Assembly (NCBI RefSeq): GCF_040564635.1
Contig: NZ_CP159837.1
Span: 4,017,001 to 4,081,000, forward strand
Source of the DNA: Planktothricoides raciborskii GIHE-MW2
GTDB taxonomy: Bacteria > Cyanobacteriota > Cyanobacteriia > Cyanobacteriales > Laspinemataceae
Direction: 5' to 3'
Length of the DNA stretch: 64,000 nucleotides
Under the pieces are notes generated by a model, which searched no databases, was not told where the DNA came from, and saw only the letters and a list, made by a program, of their open reading frames with translations. Shown in pieces: positions 27,049 to 36,640 of the stretch (its first letter is position 1; every line of letters starts with the position of its first letter). The translations under genes were made by a program, and so were the position numbers.

Positions 27049-27714
27049 ATGACGATAACTCCTGAGTCTATTCAGCAACAGCTACAGTCAGAAAATGTGG
27101 GCGATCGCCTCCGTGCAGTCAATGATTTACGTCAACTTGACCCGGCGATCGCATTTCAACTGATACAAACAGCCATTAAAGACCAAAGTGCTCGAGTTCG
27201 CTATGCTGCGGTGAGTCAGATGACGAGTTTGGGTGAGCAGGATCGAGAAACAGCCTTAACTGTACTGCGCGATCGGCTACATAATGACTCAGAAGCCGAT
27301 GTCCAAGCAGCCGCTGCGGATGCTTTAGCCGCCTTAAAATTGACCGAAGCCTTTGATGACTTGCGCCAACAATACGAAACCACTAAAGAGTGGCTGGTTA
27401 AATTTAGTATTGTGGCAGCCCTGGGAGAAATGGGATATCCGCGATCGTTTGAAGTCCTAGAAGATGCTCTGCTCAACGGGGAACAACTGGTAAAAACTGT
27501 CGCTATTAGCGCATTAGGGGAACTGGGCGATCGACGGGCGATCGCGTTATTGCTGCCTTATGCCACGGATCCCGATTGGCAAATTCGTCACCGACTGACC
27601 CAAGCATTAGGGACACTTGGTGGGGCAGAAGTACGAGCGACTTTAGAGCAACTGGCAAGTGATGAAATGGAAATCGTCGCTCAAAGTGCTCAAGTCCATC
27701 TCCAGCAAATATAG
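27049..27714 (+). CDS. HEAT-repeat protein, NblB-like
   Basis: 221 residues, the size of cyanobacterial NblB proteins. About five HEAT-like helix pairs are visible (VGDRLRAVNDLRQLDPAIAF, SARVRYAAVSQMTSLG, ADVQAAAADALAALK, LVKFSIVAALGEMG, LVKTVAISALGELGDRRAI, WQIRHRLTQALGTLGG). NblB-type proteins act in phycobilisome handling or degradation and resemble bilin lyase subunits CpcE/F; which of these applies is not decided by sequence alone. The CBS gene ends 62 bases upstream. Confidence 0.75.
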   Translation: MTITPESIQQQLQSENVGDRLRAVNDLRQLDPAIAFQLIQTAIKDQSARVRYAAVSQMTSLGEQDRETALTVLRDRLHNDSEADVQAAAADALAALKLTEAFDDLRQQYETTKEWLVKFSIVAALGEMGYPRSFEVLEDALLNGEQLVKTVAISALGELGDRRAIALLLPYATDPDWQIRHRLTQALGTLGGAEVRATLEQLASDEMEIVAQSAQVHLQQI

Positions 27715-27748
27715 CGTTTCTCATACTTATGAGGTACTGAGCTTTCTC

Positions 27749-27776
27749 TGTCATTCCCGCGAATGCGGGAATCCAC
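27749..27776. repeat. Single copy of the 'tcattcccgcgaatgcgggaat' repeat
   Basis: Same family as the clusters around the GIY-YIG gene at 7979-9279, here as a lone palindromic unit after the HEAT gene. Confidence 0.8.
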
Positions 27777-27867
27777 AGAGCCACTACACCTCACAATATT
27801 TCAAACTGCTATATAAAGTCATCCCTTCAATTCAGGAGCAGTCACGAACCCGGTCTAATCAACCGGG

Positions 27868-28096
27868 TTTGTTGTTTGTTGGTTGTTGGTTGTTGGTTGT
27901 TGGTTGGGGTGTGGGGAGTGTGGGGTGTGTGGGGTGTGTGGGGAAGAGAGAAAAGAGAATAGAGAAAAGAGAATAGAGAATTTTCCTATGCATCCTATGC
28001 ATCCTATGCATCCTATGCATCCTATGCATCCTCTTCCCCTACACCCTACACCCTACACCCTACACCCTACACCCTACACCCTACACCCTACACCCT
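27868..28096. repeat. Series of short tandem repeats (ttggttgt, tgtgggg, cctatgcat, ccctaca)
   Basis: Four microsatellites in a row: ttgttggttg units (27868-27905), tgtggggtg units (27910-27945), five 9-base cctatgcat units (27987-28031), and about eight 7-base ccctaca units (28040-28096). Heptamer tandem repeats are known from cyanobacteria. The set fills the gap between the HEAT gene and msrB. Confidence 0.9.
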
Positions 28097-28192
28097 GTTG
28101 GTTATTTGTGATTTGAAAAATAAAAAAACTTTTTGTGGCTAGATTTCGTATAATTTTTTATGAGTCCAATTTAATCACAACCGGAGCGAATC

Positions 28193-28591
28193 ATGGTTCA
28201 GAGAGTAGAAAAAACCGAACAAGAGTGGAAACAGCAATTAACCGAAGAACAGTTTAAAGTTACCCGCAAAAAAGGCACAGAAAGAGCCTTTACTGGGGCT
28301 TATCACGACAATAAAGAAAAAGGAAAGTATCAATGTATTTGTTGTGGGGCTGATCTCTTTACTTCAGATACAAAATTTGACTCTGGGACAGGTTGGCCAT
28401 CTTTTTGGGCGCCGATTCAGGATGAAAATATCAAAGAAGAGAGTGACTTTAGCTTCTTTATGCGGCGAACCGAGGTGCTTTGTGCCGCTTGTGATGCTCA
28501 CTTGGGTCACGTTTTTAATGATGGCCCAAAACCCACCGGATTACGCTATTGCATTAATTCTGCTTCGTTGAACTTTGTGAAATCTGAATAG
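28193..28591 (+). CDS. msrB: Peptide-methionine (R)-S-oxide reductase
   Basis: 132 residues. Two CXXC zinc pairs (CICCGADL and [12 protein letters not shown]), the RxGWPSFW-type block ([11 protein letters not shown]) and the catalytic cysteine in [11 protein letters not shown] near the end. Repairs the R diastereomer of oxidised methionine in proteins. The ATG at 28193 is preceded by CCGGAGCGA. It stands alone. Confidence 0.95.
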   Translation: MVQRVEKTEQEWKQQLTEEQFKVTRKKGTERAFTGAYHDNKEKGKYQCICCGADLFTSDTKFDSGTGWPSFWAPIQDENIKEESDFSFFMRRTEVLCAACDAHLGHVFNDGPKPTGLRYCINSASLNFVKSE

Positions 28592-28695
28592 TTAAACCGA
28601 TTCAGAAAATACCTCACAAAATAAAATTTTTGATCATAGGAGCAATTAATTAATTGCCCCTATTTTTATTTTTAAATTTGATTGAATAATGTTGA

Positions 28696-29397
28696 CTATC
28701 TGCCTAAGTCAAATAGTAAAAATTCTGCATCGCTTTCGGCAGATAAAATAATGGTTAATTCATCCACCATTGCCACCGCATCTCCGGCAGAAATTGCCTG
28801 ATTATTTACAGTGATTTGTCCTTTGATAAGCTGTAACCAAATTAGGCGATCGCGCTTAATTTCCGATTCAATTTTATCTCCAGCAGCCAACAAACTAGCA
28901 TATAAATTCACATCTTGATGAATTGTCACTGAACCATCTCGACCATCCCTAGAACCCACTAAACGTAACTGACCGATCTTTTCTGCGGGGGAATACATTT
29001 TTTGTTCATAACTGGCAGGCAGCCCCTTTTTTTCCGGCAAAATCCAAATTTGTAGCAGATGAACTAACTCATTATCCGAATGGTTATATTCGCTGTGACT
29101 GACTCCGGTTCCCGCACTCATGCGCTGCACTTCTCCGGGACGAATCACCGAACTATTTCCCATACTATCTTTATGTTCTAAAGCCCCTTCAATAACATAA
29201 GTGACAATTTCCATATCTTGATGGGAATGAGTGGGAAAACCCATTTTTGGTTGCACTCGGTCTTCATTAATCACGCGGAGATTGCCAAATCCCATGAAAT
29301 TTGGATCGTAATAGCTGGCAAAGGAAAAAGTATGATAGGAGTCTAACCACCCACGATTAGCGTGTCCGCGTTCTTGAGATTTTCTAATTGTTAGCAT
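28696..29397 (-). CDS. Pirin family protein (YhhW-like)
   Basis: 233 residues, a bicupin. Begins MLTIRKSQERGHANRGWLDS, has TFSFASYYDPNFMGFGNLRV, then metal ligands in THSHQDMEIVTYV and SHSEYN, and a second cupin with LYASLLAAGDK. Some members are quercetinases; the substrate here is unknown. Possibly a redox or stress protein given the neighbours (msrB, CDGSH, HxlR). Convergent with msrB. Confidence 0.92.
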   Translation of the reverse strand: MLTIRKSQERGHANRGWLDSYHTFSFASYYDPNFMGFGNLRVINEDRVQPKMGFPTHSHQDMEIVTYVIEGALEHKDSMGNSSVIRPGEVQRMSAGTGVSHSEYNHSDNELVHLLQIWILPEKKGLPASYEQKMYSPAEKIGQLRLVGSRDGRDGSVTIHQDVNLYASLLAAGDKIESEIKRDRLIWLQLIKGQITVNNQAISAGDAVAMVDELTIILSAESDAEFLLFDLGR

Positions 29398-29536
29398 AAT
29401 GGTTTGGAAGATGTTTGGGAAAATGTTTGGGAAAATAAAAGGTTATACCAAATCCGGTTCGTAGGGGCGATTCGCTTGCTCGCCTCTACGATGAAAATGT
29501 GATTGTTTCTCCCTTGTCTGGAAATCCTAAAGTAAT

Positions 29537-29773
29537 TTATAATCCCAGATGAGCACCATCGCAAAATGGGGCATTATTGGTATGTTTGCACTGACATAAT
29601 GCTACCTTTTTTTTCTCGTCTAATTTAAATTGCATGGGAGTAAAATCTGTACCTTGATGTTTGCCATCACAGAATGGTTGGTTGCTGGATTGACCACAAG
29701 TACAATAATAATAAGTTCCAGCTTCTAGTTCGAGAACGGCAGGTTTTTTGTCAGCAATTACAGGTTTGCTCAT
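29537..29773 (-). CDS. CDGSH iron-sulfur protein, two motifs
   Basis: 78 residues from the ATG at 29773 with GAGGAAGA upstream; the frame to 29896 crosses the divergent operator and is unlikely. Two CDGSH-type clusters: CTCGQSSNQPFCDGKH and CQCKHTNNAPFCDGAH (C-x-C..C-x2-H ligation). MitoNEET-like proteins bind redox-active 2Fe-2S clusters and respond to oxidative state. It faces the HxlR regulator gene across a palindromic site, suggesting regulation by it. Confidence 0.9.
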   Translation of the reverse strand: MSKPVIADKKPAVLELEAGTYYYCTCGQSSNQPFCDGKHQGTDFTPMQFKLDEKKKVALCQCKHTNNAPFCDGAHLGL

Positions 29774-29886
29774 GGGTTCTTCCTCTATTTTAAAATTAGT
29801 TAATGAACCAGAGTGCAGCAGGTGGCAAGATTTTTGTCTCTGGTTTGATCCTGTTTCCAGGTTAAAATATTTACAATCAAAATGTA

Positions 29887-29913
29887 AAGTACGCACTTTA
29901 AAGTGGGGTACTT
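29887..29913. promoter_or_regulatory. Palindromic operator between CDGSH and HxlR genes
   Basis: AAGTAC-N-CACTTT-AAAGTG-NN-GTACTT is nearly a perfect dyad (29887-29913). It sits about 26 bases before the HxlR start and about 115 bases from the CDGSH start, the normal place for autoregulation by a dimeric winged-helix protein. Confidence 0.65.
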
Positions 29914-29938
29914 ACCAAAAAGATACTATGAAGGGACT

Positions 29939-30334
29939 ATGGTAAGCAGTACGACTCAGCAAGAATTTCAGATTACCGATCTGTCTGTGGGGCAGATTGA
30001 TCGAGAGGATATGAGCGATCGCCTCACTTGTGCGGTGGAAAGCACGATTAAAGTGATTGGGGGACGCTGGAAAGTGTTAATTTTGCGAGAACTTTTTCAA
30101 GGAGTGAAACGTTTTAATGAGTTACATCGTGTGCTACATGGGATTACCCAAAAAATGCTGACTCAACAACTCAGAGAAATGGAAGCTGACGGCATTATTC
30201 ATCGAGAAGTTTATGCCCAAGTTCCGCCAAAAGTTGAATATTCTCTGACTCCGTTGGGGGAAAGTCTCAAACCAATTTTGAAGGAAATGCACCAATGGGG
30301 GTTAACTTATTTGCAAAGTCAAAGAGATAAATAG
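29939..30334 (+). CDS. HxlR/MarR-like transcriptional regulator
   Basis: 131 residues from the ATG at 29939 (AAGGGA close upstream); an in-frame GTG at 29903 lies in the palindrome and is less likely. The winged helix is clear: [62 protein letters not shown], then [12 protein letters not shown]. The cysteine before AVE (LTCAVE) is the position used for redox sensing in several HxlR proteins (QorR, HypR). Likely regulates itself and the divergent CDGSH gene. Confidence 0.9.
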   Translation: MVSSTTQQEFQITDLSVGQIDREDMSDRLTCAVESTIKVIGGRWKVLILRELFQGVKRFNELHRVLHGITQKMLTQQLREMEADGIIHREVYAQVPPKVEYSLTPLGESLKPILKEMHQWGLTYLQSQRDK

Positions 30335-30370
30335 ACGAGAAGGCTTTCATCAATATCTCGATTCCCCCAA

Positions 30371-30395
30371 CCCCCCTTGGGAAGGGGGGCTTTTT
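30371..30395 (+). terminator. Terminator after the HxlR gene
   Basis: ccccccttgggaagggggg forms an 8-bp stem around ggg, followed by ctttttag. It belongs to a dispersed family (also about 3561-3590 and in coding DNA at 33985-34020), so a repeat is doing the work of a terminator. Confidence 0.75.
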
Positions 30396-30429
30396 AGAGT
30401 TTTTCCTCTGATTTAATGACAACGGTGTT

Positions 30430-30507
30430 CTATTTACGGGCGAAGCATGACCGTAATAAGTTACTGCTTTTAGTCAATAAAATATCTGCGGTCATGCTTC
30501 GCCCCTA
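30430..30507. repeat. Inverted repeat, 'gggcgaagcatgaccg/cggtcatgcttcgccc' family
   Basis: Arms about 30438-30455 and 30490-30507, loop AT-rich. Same family as at 1425-1499, between convergent genes. Confidence 0.7.
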
Positions 30508-30540
30508 CAGGATTTGATTGTGGTAATTTGATTTTGGTAA

Positions 30541-30804
30541 TTAGGCCATTTGATCCCGATCCATATTGGTCGATCCAAAAATAGGTTCTACCCGAATGGC
30601 TAAGATCGCAGATGGTCGGACTACCATGTATTCCCCTTGGATATTTTTAATGGGGACGTTGACAAATTCTTGACTTTCCGCTTTGGGGACTAATACCCCT
30701 TGATACCATTTTTGAAAGTCTTGGATAGTGGGAAATTTGACGCATTCCCGTTGTCCACCTGTCAAAAATATATACACCGCAATTTCATCTGGAGTTCTTG
30801 GCAT
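30541..30804 (-). CDS. Small conserved protein, unknown function
   Basis: 87 residues: DEIAVYIFLTGGQRECVKFPTIQDFQKWYQGV, then VPIKNIQGEYMVVRPSAILAIRVEPIFG, two beta-rich blocks. SD AAGGAGAA precedes the ATG. The pattern looks like a conserved cyanobacterial protein, but I recall no name. It is on the same strand as the gene at 30948, 140 bases downstream of it. Confidence 0.6.
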   Translation of the reverse strand: MPRTPDEIAVYIFLTGGQRECVKFPTIQDFQKWYQGVLVPKAESQEFVNVPIKNIQGEYMVVRPSAILAIRVEPIFGSTNMDRDQMA

Positions 30805-30947
30805 GACAAATTCTCCTTAACTAATTATCACCAATCGGATCTCGGAATATTTGCGAGCGACCTGGAAAAGATAAATTGAGAAGAATTGACTAATTTTCTG
30901 TGGGGAAATTGCCACTGGAGTCGCTTAATCCGTGGGCAATTTCCGGG

Positions 30948-31727
30948 TTAAGAAAATAAGCTATAACGTTGCAGTTGAGCTTCGATCGCACCGGGTAAAA
31001 TTTCCTCTAGTTCGGCGCGATCGCGGAACTGAATCATCTGTAATGAAGGCCAATCAAAGGGCAATTCTTTTGGGGTGTCCTCTGATAATTGTTGCACCAG
31101 TAAGATTTGTTCCCGACGCTTGCTTTGTAGAGCATAGCCCAATTCTACACATACCGTCGGACTGGGAATTCCCCGGGCAGGATTTCCGAAGCGATCTTTA
31201 GCAGTGGCAACCGGAGTCATATCGGCGATAAACAGTAAACTCTGGCGCAATTTCCGCATCCGACTATTACTCGGACGCAACAGCCCCGTATCTGGGCGCT
31301 GGGCTTCTTCCAGGGATAAGGTGAGGCGCGATCGCTGATTTAAGTGAGCGATCGCCTCTTGCAATCCTTCCCGCAGGTCATCACTCAAGCTGGGATTTTC
31401 CCCTTGCAGAGAGAAGTATATGGTCGGATCCAAACGGGCCATCACGTCTTGTTTCGTAAAATAGATTTCCTGGGAAATCAAGTCAATATTGGCCACCGCA
31501 TAGCCGCCACTGCCTTCAATATAAAATTCGACTGGATCCCCTTCTAAGTAGCGCTCAAACCAAGCTGAACGTCTGACCTCATCCTTGTCATCGAGAAAAT
31601 CAGCCCTTAGTCCGGTTTTTAACAAACTATTTTTGTTCAGTCGTAAATCCGCCTTCGGTCGTTTTTCCAATTCTCGAATTGGTTCATACTCCTGAAGATA
31701 CCAAGCTCGCACCGCAATAATCGCCAT
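30948..31727 (-). CDS. Protein with C-terminal TIR-like/deoxyribosyltransferase-like domain
   Basis: 259 residues. The N-terminal half is unassigned (RAWYLQEYEPIRELEKRP, later FYIEGSGGYAVANIDLISQE). The C-terminal half has LLFIADMTPVATAKDRFG, PSPTVCVELGYALQSKRR, QILLVQQ and LPFDWPSLQMIQF. This order (an ADMT strand, an E-LGYA helix, ILLV, LPFD) matches the nucleotide-binding fold shared by TIR-like proteins and nucleoside 2-deoxyribosyltransferases, with the ELGYA glutamate as the likely catalytic residue. Whether it cleaves NAD is unknown. It could equally be a conserved housekeeping protein. Confidence 0.6.
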   Translation of the reverse strand: MAIIAVRAWYLQEYEPIRELEKRPKADLRLNKNSLLKTGLRADFLDDKDEVRRSAWFERYLEGDPVEFYIEGSGGYAVANIDLISQEIYFTKQDVMARLDPTIYFSLQGENPSLSDDLREGLQEAIAHLNQRSRLTLSLEEAQRPDTGLLRPSNSRMRKLRQSLLFIADMTPVATAKDRFGNPARGIPSPTVCVELGYALQSKRREQILLVQQLSEDTPKELPFDWPSLQMIQFRDRAELEEILPGAIEAQLQRYSLFS

Positions 31728-31890
31728 TAGATGCTTTTATCCATCACAATCCGATTCATCACTTTAGCATAAGTTGGATCGGTAGTTTACGGCAAAAAAT
31801 ATTTGTTATTGGTTATTGGTTATTTGTTATTTGTTGGTGGTTGATGGTTGATTGTTGGTTGTTGTTAGCGATTGTGATTTCGTTCTATCT

Positions 31891-32115
31891 CTAAGCGGCA
31901 TATCGGATAATTTCCACTTCAGCCCCGTTATTTGCCGCAATTTCGGCGCGGTGTAAAATTTCCTCGGTAATTTGATTACTCAAATAATATTCTCCACAAT
32001 TGTTACACACTTCCGCTGGGACTTTTTTAATAATAATAATAGATTCTCCTCGTTCTAATGTCACCGTAACTAAACCTGGGCTAGTTTCTCCATTTTTACA
32101 AATGATACAATTCAT
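31891..32115 (-). CDS. YgiT-type zinc-finger protein (MqsA-N like antitoxin)
   Basis: 74 residues: MNCIICKNGETSPG and VCNNCGEYYLS supply CXXC pairs, with a strand VTVTLERGESIIIIKKVPA between, then a helix ITEEILHRAEIAAN. It is the YgiT zinc finger, which usually sits next to a DUF4258 or MqsR-like toxin. No toxin gene is adjacent here; the next frame on this strand is the large membrane protein. Probably an orphan. Confidence 0.82.
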   Translation of the reverse strand: MNCIICKNGETSPGLVTVTLERGESIIIIKKVPAEVCNNCGEYYLSNQITEEILHRAEIAANNGAEVEIIRYAA

Positions 32116-32245
32116 CTATTCAACCTCCGCCTCAGATTTACTCATATTATACCAAGTTCAAAAATTATTGCTACAATTCCGAGGTGAATTTGGGCGCTTT
32201 TCCGTAGCGCCCCTACTGTTACATTTTTAATTGGAAACGGTATAA

Positions 32246-35200
32246 TTATTCCCAGGTTTCTAACTCAGCGATCGCCTGTTGTACCAGGGTAATGATTCTT
32301 TGCCGACTGCGTTCAAAGGTAGCGGCAATCCAAATAAAGCCAATGCCAACTAATAAACCGATCGCCCATTTGAGTTGAGTATCTTGATAAATCAGCACCA
32401 CCATTTGGTAAATGGCATTGAGCAAAAATACCACAGTTCCCACATAAAGATAGGCGCGAACTCGTAAGATTAAACCGGCAAAGATTGACACCATACAGAT
32501 TAATCCCGTGACCAGCCAATTTGCGGTCAGCAAAGACACCACACAAATAGCACCCGTGGCGCAGAAACGAATCAAAGAACGGGTTTCTTTTTGCTCCGCA
32601 GTCTTTAAATCTGGATCGAATTGGGCAATATATAAAAACAAAAAAGCAATTGGGATGACATACCCCAAAGGTTCGGTAAAATTCAGTTGTACTAACCACC
32701 GAATAATCGCCCAATCAATCAGAAAACCGCTGACATAAGTGAACCGCAAAGAATTTGGCGATCGCCGATTAAACCAAGCCAGAAAAATATAAAATGCCGC
32801 AGGCATTAAGAGACTACTGGGGACAAAGGTACTGGATGAAAGATTGCCCCCAAATATCAACGCAGTGGTGATGGGTAATATGACAGCACTTAACTGCCAA
32901 GGTTGGGAAGGCCATCCCCATTTTTCCCAGGGGATAAAATAGAAAAAGTAAGCAATGATGGTAGCGATCGCCCCTGCCCAACCGATGACCCAATTAAACC
33001 AAAACTCTGGCAATTGAGTGATGCCATAGATTAGCAAGGCTCCAGTTTCTAGTAAACCGAGATAAACCCAAGTTTCGGCGATATTTTGATAGGGATTATG
33101 GCGACCTTGCATAATCGCATATCGGGCTAATAAAATACCCGTGCCAATGCCGAGGAGCATATTCAAGCTAATGGGATAAGCGATCGCGGCAATTAACAAG
33201 CTACTGCCAATGACCCAGTGAGTATGGGCGCAGATAACTAACTCTTCTTTGGTGAGTTTTAAGTAATAAGTTAACCAAGGAGTTAGCAGACGATAGGCGT
33301 ATAAAATGCCCGTGGTTAAAGCCGCGATCGCAACTAATTGATCTCCGGTGCCGAAAGCGGAAATTTGATAATATAAAACCTCATAAGCGGATAACCAAAC
33401 TCCCACTAAGGCGAAATAAATCAGTAACTTGCCTTGGGGACTGCGACGACCTACCCCAATGGCGGTTAAGGCTAGTCCTAAAGTGGTTAATCCGGTCCAA
33501 GAGGTCAAGGTGCCGGAGCGAAAAATAGTCCCTAAAACCGCATAAGCTACGGGGATAATGTCCCAACTTCTGGTAATGGTTTCTTCGCTAGTTTGACGGC
33601 GGGAATCATACCAATCTCCTAATAGTTGGGTTGCTAATCCGAGGACAATATTGGCAATGGCTAAAATTAGCAGTGAGCGATCGAAAAATGCCAAAGTTTC
33701 GGCGGCGAGAATTTCTATACACCAAGCTAAGGCATAGATAGAACGATTATTAGCTATCGGGAAATTCCAATAGGCGATCGCCACAGTAAGAATAATTGTG
33801 GCAATTAAAGCCTGGAAATTAGGAACAAAATAGAACCCAATCCAGTATAGGGCAAACGAATGAAACGTTAGGGCAATGAGTAGAAAAGTTGCGAGAAAGA
33901 TAGCCCAACCATTCAACGCTGGGGCATAGACCAATCCCAAACTTTTACTCTGGTTTTCTTCTGCTTCTGCTGCCCGGTCTTCGTTGCCCACCCCCCTTGA
34001 TAAGGGGGGATCGAGGGGGGATTCCTGTTCCCCTATGGAGGGGCTTAAATACTTATGTAGTAAGATTAAAACCGCGATCGCCACCGCAGCGACCACTAAC
34101 CAATCTGTTCCGGTGACTAGAGGTACGCCAAACAACCCAAAATCAAGGGCGATCGCGGTAAAACAGAGGCCAAAACCAACGGTCATGGCGGCTGCCCCAG
34201 TTTGGCGTAAATATGCCGTATTAATCAACATCAAAACCGTGGCTACGGCAAAACCAATTAACCGAATGATCGGCGTTTCTAGGATAACTAAATTGGCCAT
34301 AACTAGGGCGATCGCACTCAACCAACAGGCCATGAACCGCCGTTTCTTTGACCAATAAGCCACCCCGGTTAGGGAAATTGGCGCAATCAGCCAGATCGCA
34401 TATAATTCTTGATTTACATTGGTATAATTCAGCGCGATATTCTGGTTTAATAAATAATAACTGAGTCCAGCAAAACCCAGCCCTAAATAATATGCACTTT
34501 TTTCAAAGAAATAACTCCAATATGAAATCATTTCTGGTTTTTGGTTATTGCTTTCTGCCCAGAGATAAAGGGCTAACTCGATAACCATCACTCCCAAGCA
34601 AATCATACCCCAAATTTCTATGATGAAATCCGGGAAAAATCTGTGGATTAAAGAAAAGCCAGTCCCTAAACCAGCAATATGCGTCAAATACACCAGAGTT
34701 AAGCTATTGTCCGTTGTAATTGGTCGAAAACGATAATTATCGTGGTCTTCCCCTGCTTTTGCGGGGGCAAGGTTCGGGCTCTTTTCTGCCGAATCCTCTG
34801 TATTTGGCAATCCAATACCTGATATTAACCGCCGATAAGTAATCACCGCCAAAATAATCGTCGTAGCGATTAAATTGAGCGATCGCACATTCCCGTTTGG
34901 CAAACTCAGCAACACCATGCCTATGCCTAACCCTAAACTCAAATAATCTCCGGTTAAACCACATTGGATCGCATTAGGTTTTTCTTGTCGGTAAATCCAA
35001 TCCGTCAACCAAACCGTCAAGATTAAATAAGGAATCAGAGTAATTGCATAAATCGTAAATGGGGCATCAGCAGCTTGGGCTAGTTCTACCCCTGTTTGCA
35101 CTGCTTGCGAGCGAAAACCAGGGGGAATAATTTGGCGAAGTAAAATACAAGCTTGTAAACCAATAAAGAAAATTGCGGTCAAATAAGTCCGGTTAAAATT

Positions 35201-36472
35201 ATCCCAGAAATAACGACAGAGCAGCCACAAAACTAGACCACTGACGCCAATTGCTTGCAAAGCTTCCCACGGTTGCCACGCTGCCGTTGCCCAGGGAATA
35301 CTGACAAATGCAATCAACCACCCAAGGAATAATAAAAAGCTGCCAATTTGCGGCAAAGCCAACTCAGGAGAGGCGGGAACATTTGCTTCTGAAAGAGCAG
35401 GATCAATGGATTTTTTCTCAGACAACCAAACAAATAGCCAACCACTAATCCCGATCGCTAATCCTAATTGACTAATCTCAATGCTTTGCAGGAAAATGCC
35501 CCGAAATAATAACACCCCTGTGGCATAAATTAAGCATAAATAATACTTACGGGAAATCTCCCTTTGGTTCCCCCGGAGATCGGCGCGATCGCCCGTTGGT
35601 CGTCCTGAAGCACCAGAAATGTCGGGTCGATCCCCCCGTGGTAGCCCTAAATATTTTGTTTGATATTTTGTTTGATAAAAAGTAGTAACAGAAGAGGCGA
35701 TCGTCCCCAAATAAACTGCACTTAAAGGAAAAATTGGCCAAGCCCAACCCCAATGCAACACACTTAAAAAGATGTAATTTCCCCAAAAAATTGGGGATGA
35801 CCTCGCCCGATTTTTAGGCTTTTGATAAGTCCCAATCGTCATCCCAGCTAAAGTCATGGCGGCGATCGCGGCGGTAATCCATCCTAGGGGCGAATTCCAC
35901 AAACGAAACCCATCCATCGCCCAAAAATTTAACGGCACCAGTAACATGGTTACTGTCTGTAAAGTTTGTGCGGTTAACTGCAAATTTGACTGCTTAACCG
36001 TCCACTGACTAACCAACCAAAATAAACAAGTATAGGCAAATAAAACTAAATATTGACCAAACGGCGGAAACTGGTCCCATTGAGTCGCAACCAATACCCC
36101 AGAAGAGAGTGTCACCATAAACACCCCTAGGAATAGTAACCACTGCACACTCAACTCCGCCATCAGGGATTTTAACCCTTGGGCAATGTAAGACGGACGA
36201 GGTGGGGCGGTCGTCGGGGCAGAGGATCTCAGAGGAATTTCTGCGGCTGGTTCTGGTGATGATTCGGGGATTAATTCGGGGATTAATTCCGGGATCAATT
36301 CTGCCACCACGAATGGGGGCAAAGGACTGGTCAGAGATTCCTGACAGAGTTGCCTTACCTGTTCGTCAGTCACCAAACCCAGACGCAATAAAGCATCTAA
36401 CCCGTCGAGTAAATGGGGATCAGACTTGCGGATATTCAGTTGAATGCTGATTATATTTTGTGGGTCGTACAT
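32246..36472 (-). CDS. Very large multi-span membrane protein
   Basis: 1408 residues. After an N-terminal cytoplasmic part of about 105 residues (LLRLGLVTDEQVRQLCQESL, then a Pro/Glu-rich run) there are many hydrophobic segments of 18-22 residues, probably about 30-35, up to the end (…LETWE). Similar giant proteins occur in cyanobacteria; function unknown. Two loops are repeat-derived: a charged loop with LPRGDRPDISGASGRPTGDR and another with ESPLDPPLSRGVGNED, whose DNA carries repeat palindromes. Single-gene unit; the next plus-strand gene starts far away. Confidence 0.8.
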   Translation of the reverse strand: MYDPQNIISIQLNIRKSDPHLLDGLDALLRLGLVTDEQVRQLCQESLTSPLPPFVVAELIPELIPELIPESSPEPAAEIPLRSSAPTTAPPRPSYIAQGLKSLMAELSVQWLLFLGVFMVTLSSGVLVATQWDQFPPFGQYLVLFAYTCLFWLVSQWTVKQSNLQLTAQTLQTVTMLLVPLNFWAMDGFRLWNSPLGWITAAIAAMTLAGMTIGTYQKPKNRARSSPIFWGNYIFLSVLHWGWAWPIFPLSAVYLGTIASSVTTFYQTKYQTKYLGLPRGDRPDISGASGRPTGDRADLRGNQREISRKYYLCLIYATGVLLFRGIFLQSIEISQLGLAIGISGWLFVWLSEKKSIDPALSEANVPASPELALPQIGSFLLFLGWLIAFVSIPWATAAWQPWEALQAIGVSGLVLWLLCRYFWDNFNRTYLTAIFFIGLQACILLRQIIPPGFRSQAVQTGVELAQAADAPFTIYAITLIPYLILTVWLTDWIYRQEKPNAIQCGLTGDYLSLGLGIGMVLLSLPNGNVRSLNLIATTIILAVITYRRLISGIGLPNTEDSAEKSPNLAPAKAGEDHDNYRFRPITTDNSLTLVYLTHIAGLGTGFSLIHRFFPDFIIEIWGMICLGVMVIELALYLWAESNNQKPEMISYWSYFFEKSAYYLGLGFAGLSYYLLNQNIALNYTNVNQELYAIWLIAPISLTGVAYWSKKRRFMACWLSAIALVMANLVILETPIIRLIGFAVATVLMLINTAYLRQTGAAAMTVGFGLCFTAIALDFGLFGVPLVTGTDWLVVAAVAIAVLILLHKYLSPSIGEQESPLDPPLSRGVGNEDRAAEAEENQSKSLGLVYAPALNGWAIFLATFLLIALTFHSFALYWIGFYFVPNFQALIATIILTVAIAYWNFPIANNRSIYALAWCIEILAAETLAFFDRSLLILAIANIVLGLATQLLGDWYDSRRQTSEETITRSWDIIPVAYAVLGTIFRSGTLTSWTGLTTLGLALTAIGVGRRSPQGKLLIYFALVGVWLSAYEVLYYQISAFGTGDQLVAIAALTTGILYAYRLLTPWLTYYLKLTKEELVICAHTHWVIGSSLLIAAIAYPISLNMLLGIGTGILLARYAIMQGRHNPYQNIAETWVYLGLLETGALLIYGITQLPEFWFNWVIGWAGAIATIIAYFFYFIPWEKWGWPSQPWQLSAVILPITTALIFGGNLSSSTFVPSSLLMPAAFYIFLAWFNRRSPNSLRFTYVSGFLIDWAIIRWLVQLNFTEPLGYVIPIAFLFLYIAQFDPDLKTAEQKETRSLIRFCATGAICVVSLLTANWLVTGLICMVSIFAGLILRVRAYLYVGTVVFLLNAIYQMVVLIYQDTQLKWAIGLLVGIGFIWIAATFERSRQRIITLVQQAIAELETWE

Positions 36473-36640
36473 TGGTAGCCACCAATAGCGCTACCAAATT
36501 ATCGTACTTTTATCGAAGATTGACCACAATTGTGCATTCGTGCTGAGGTTTTCCTGACAGCAAATGTATCATCATCTATAGATGATGATAGATAGATGAG
36601 GCCAAGCCGGGATAACCCACCAGACTGAAACGCCTAAAAT

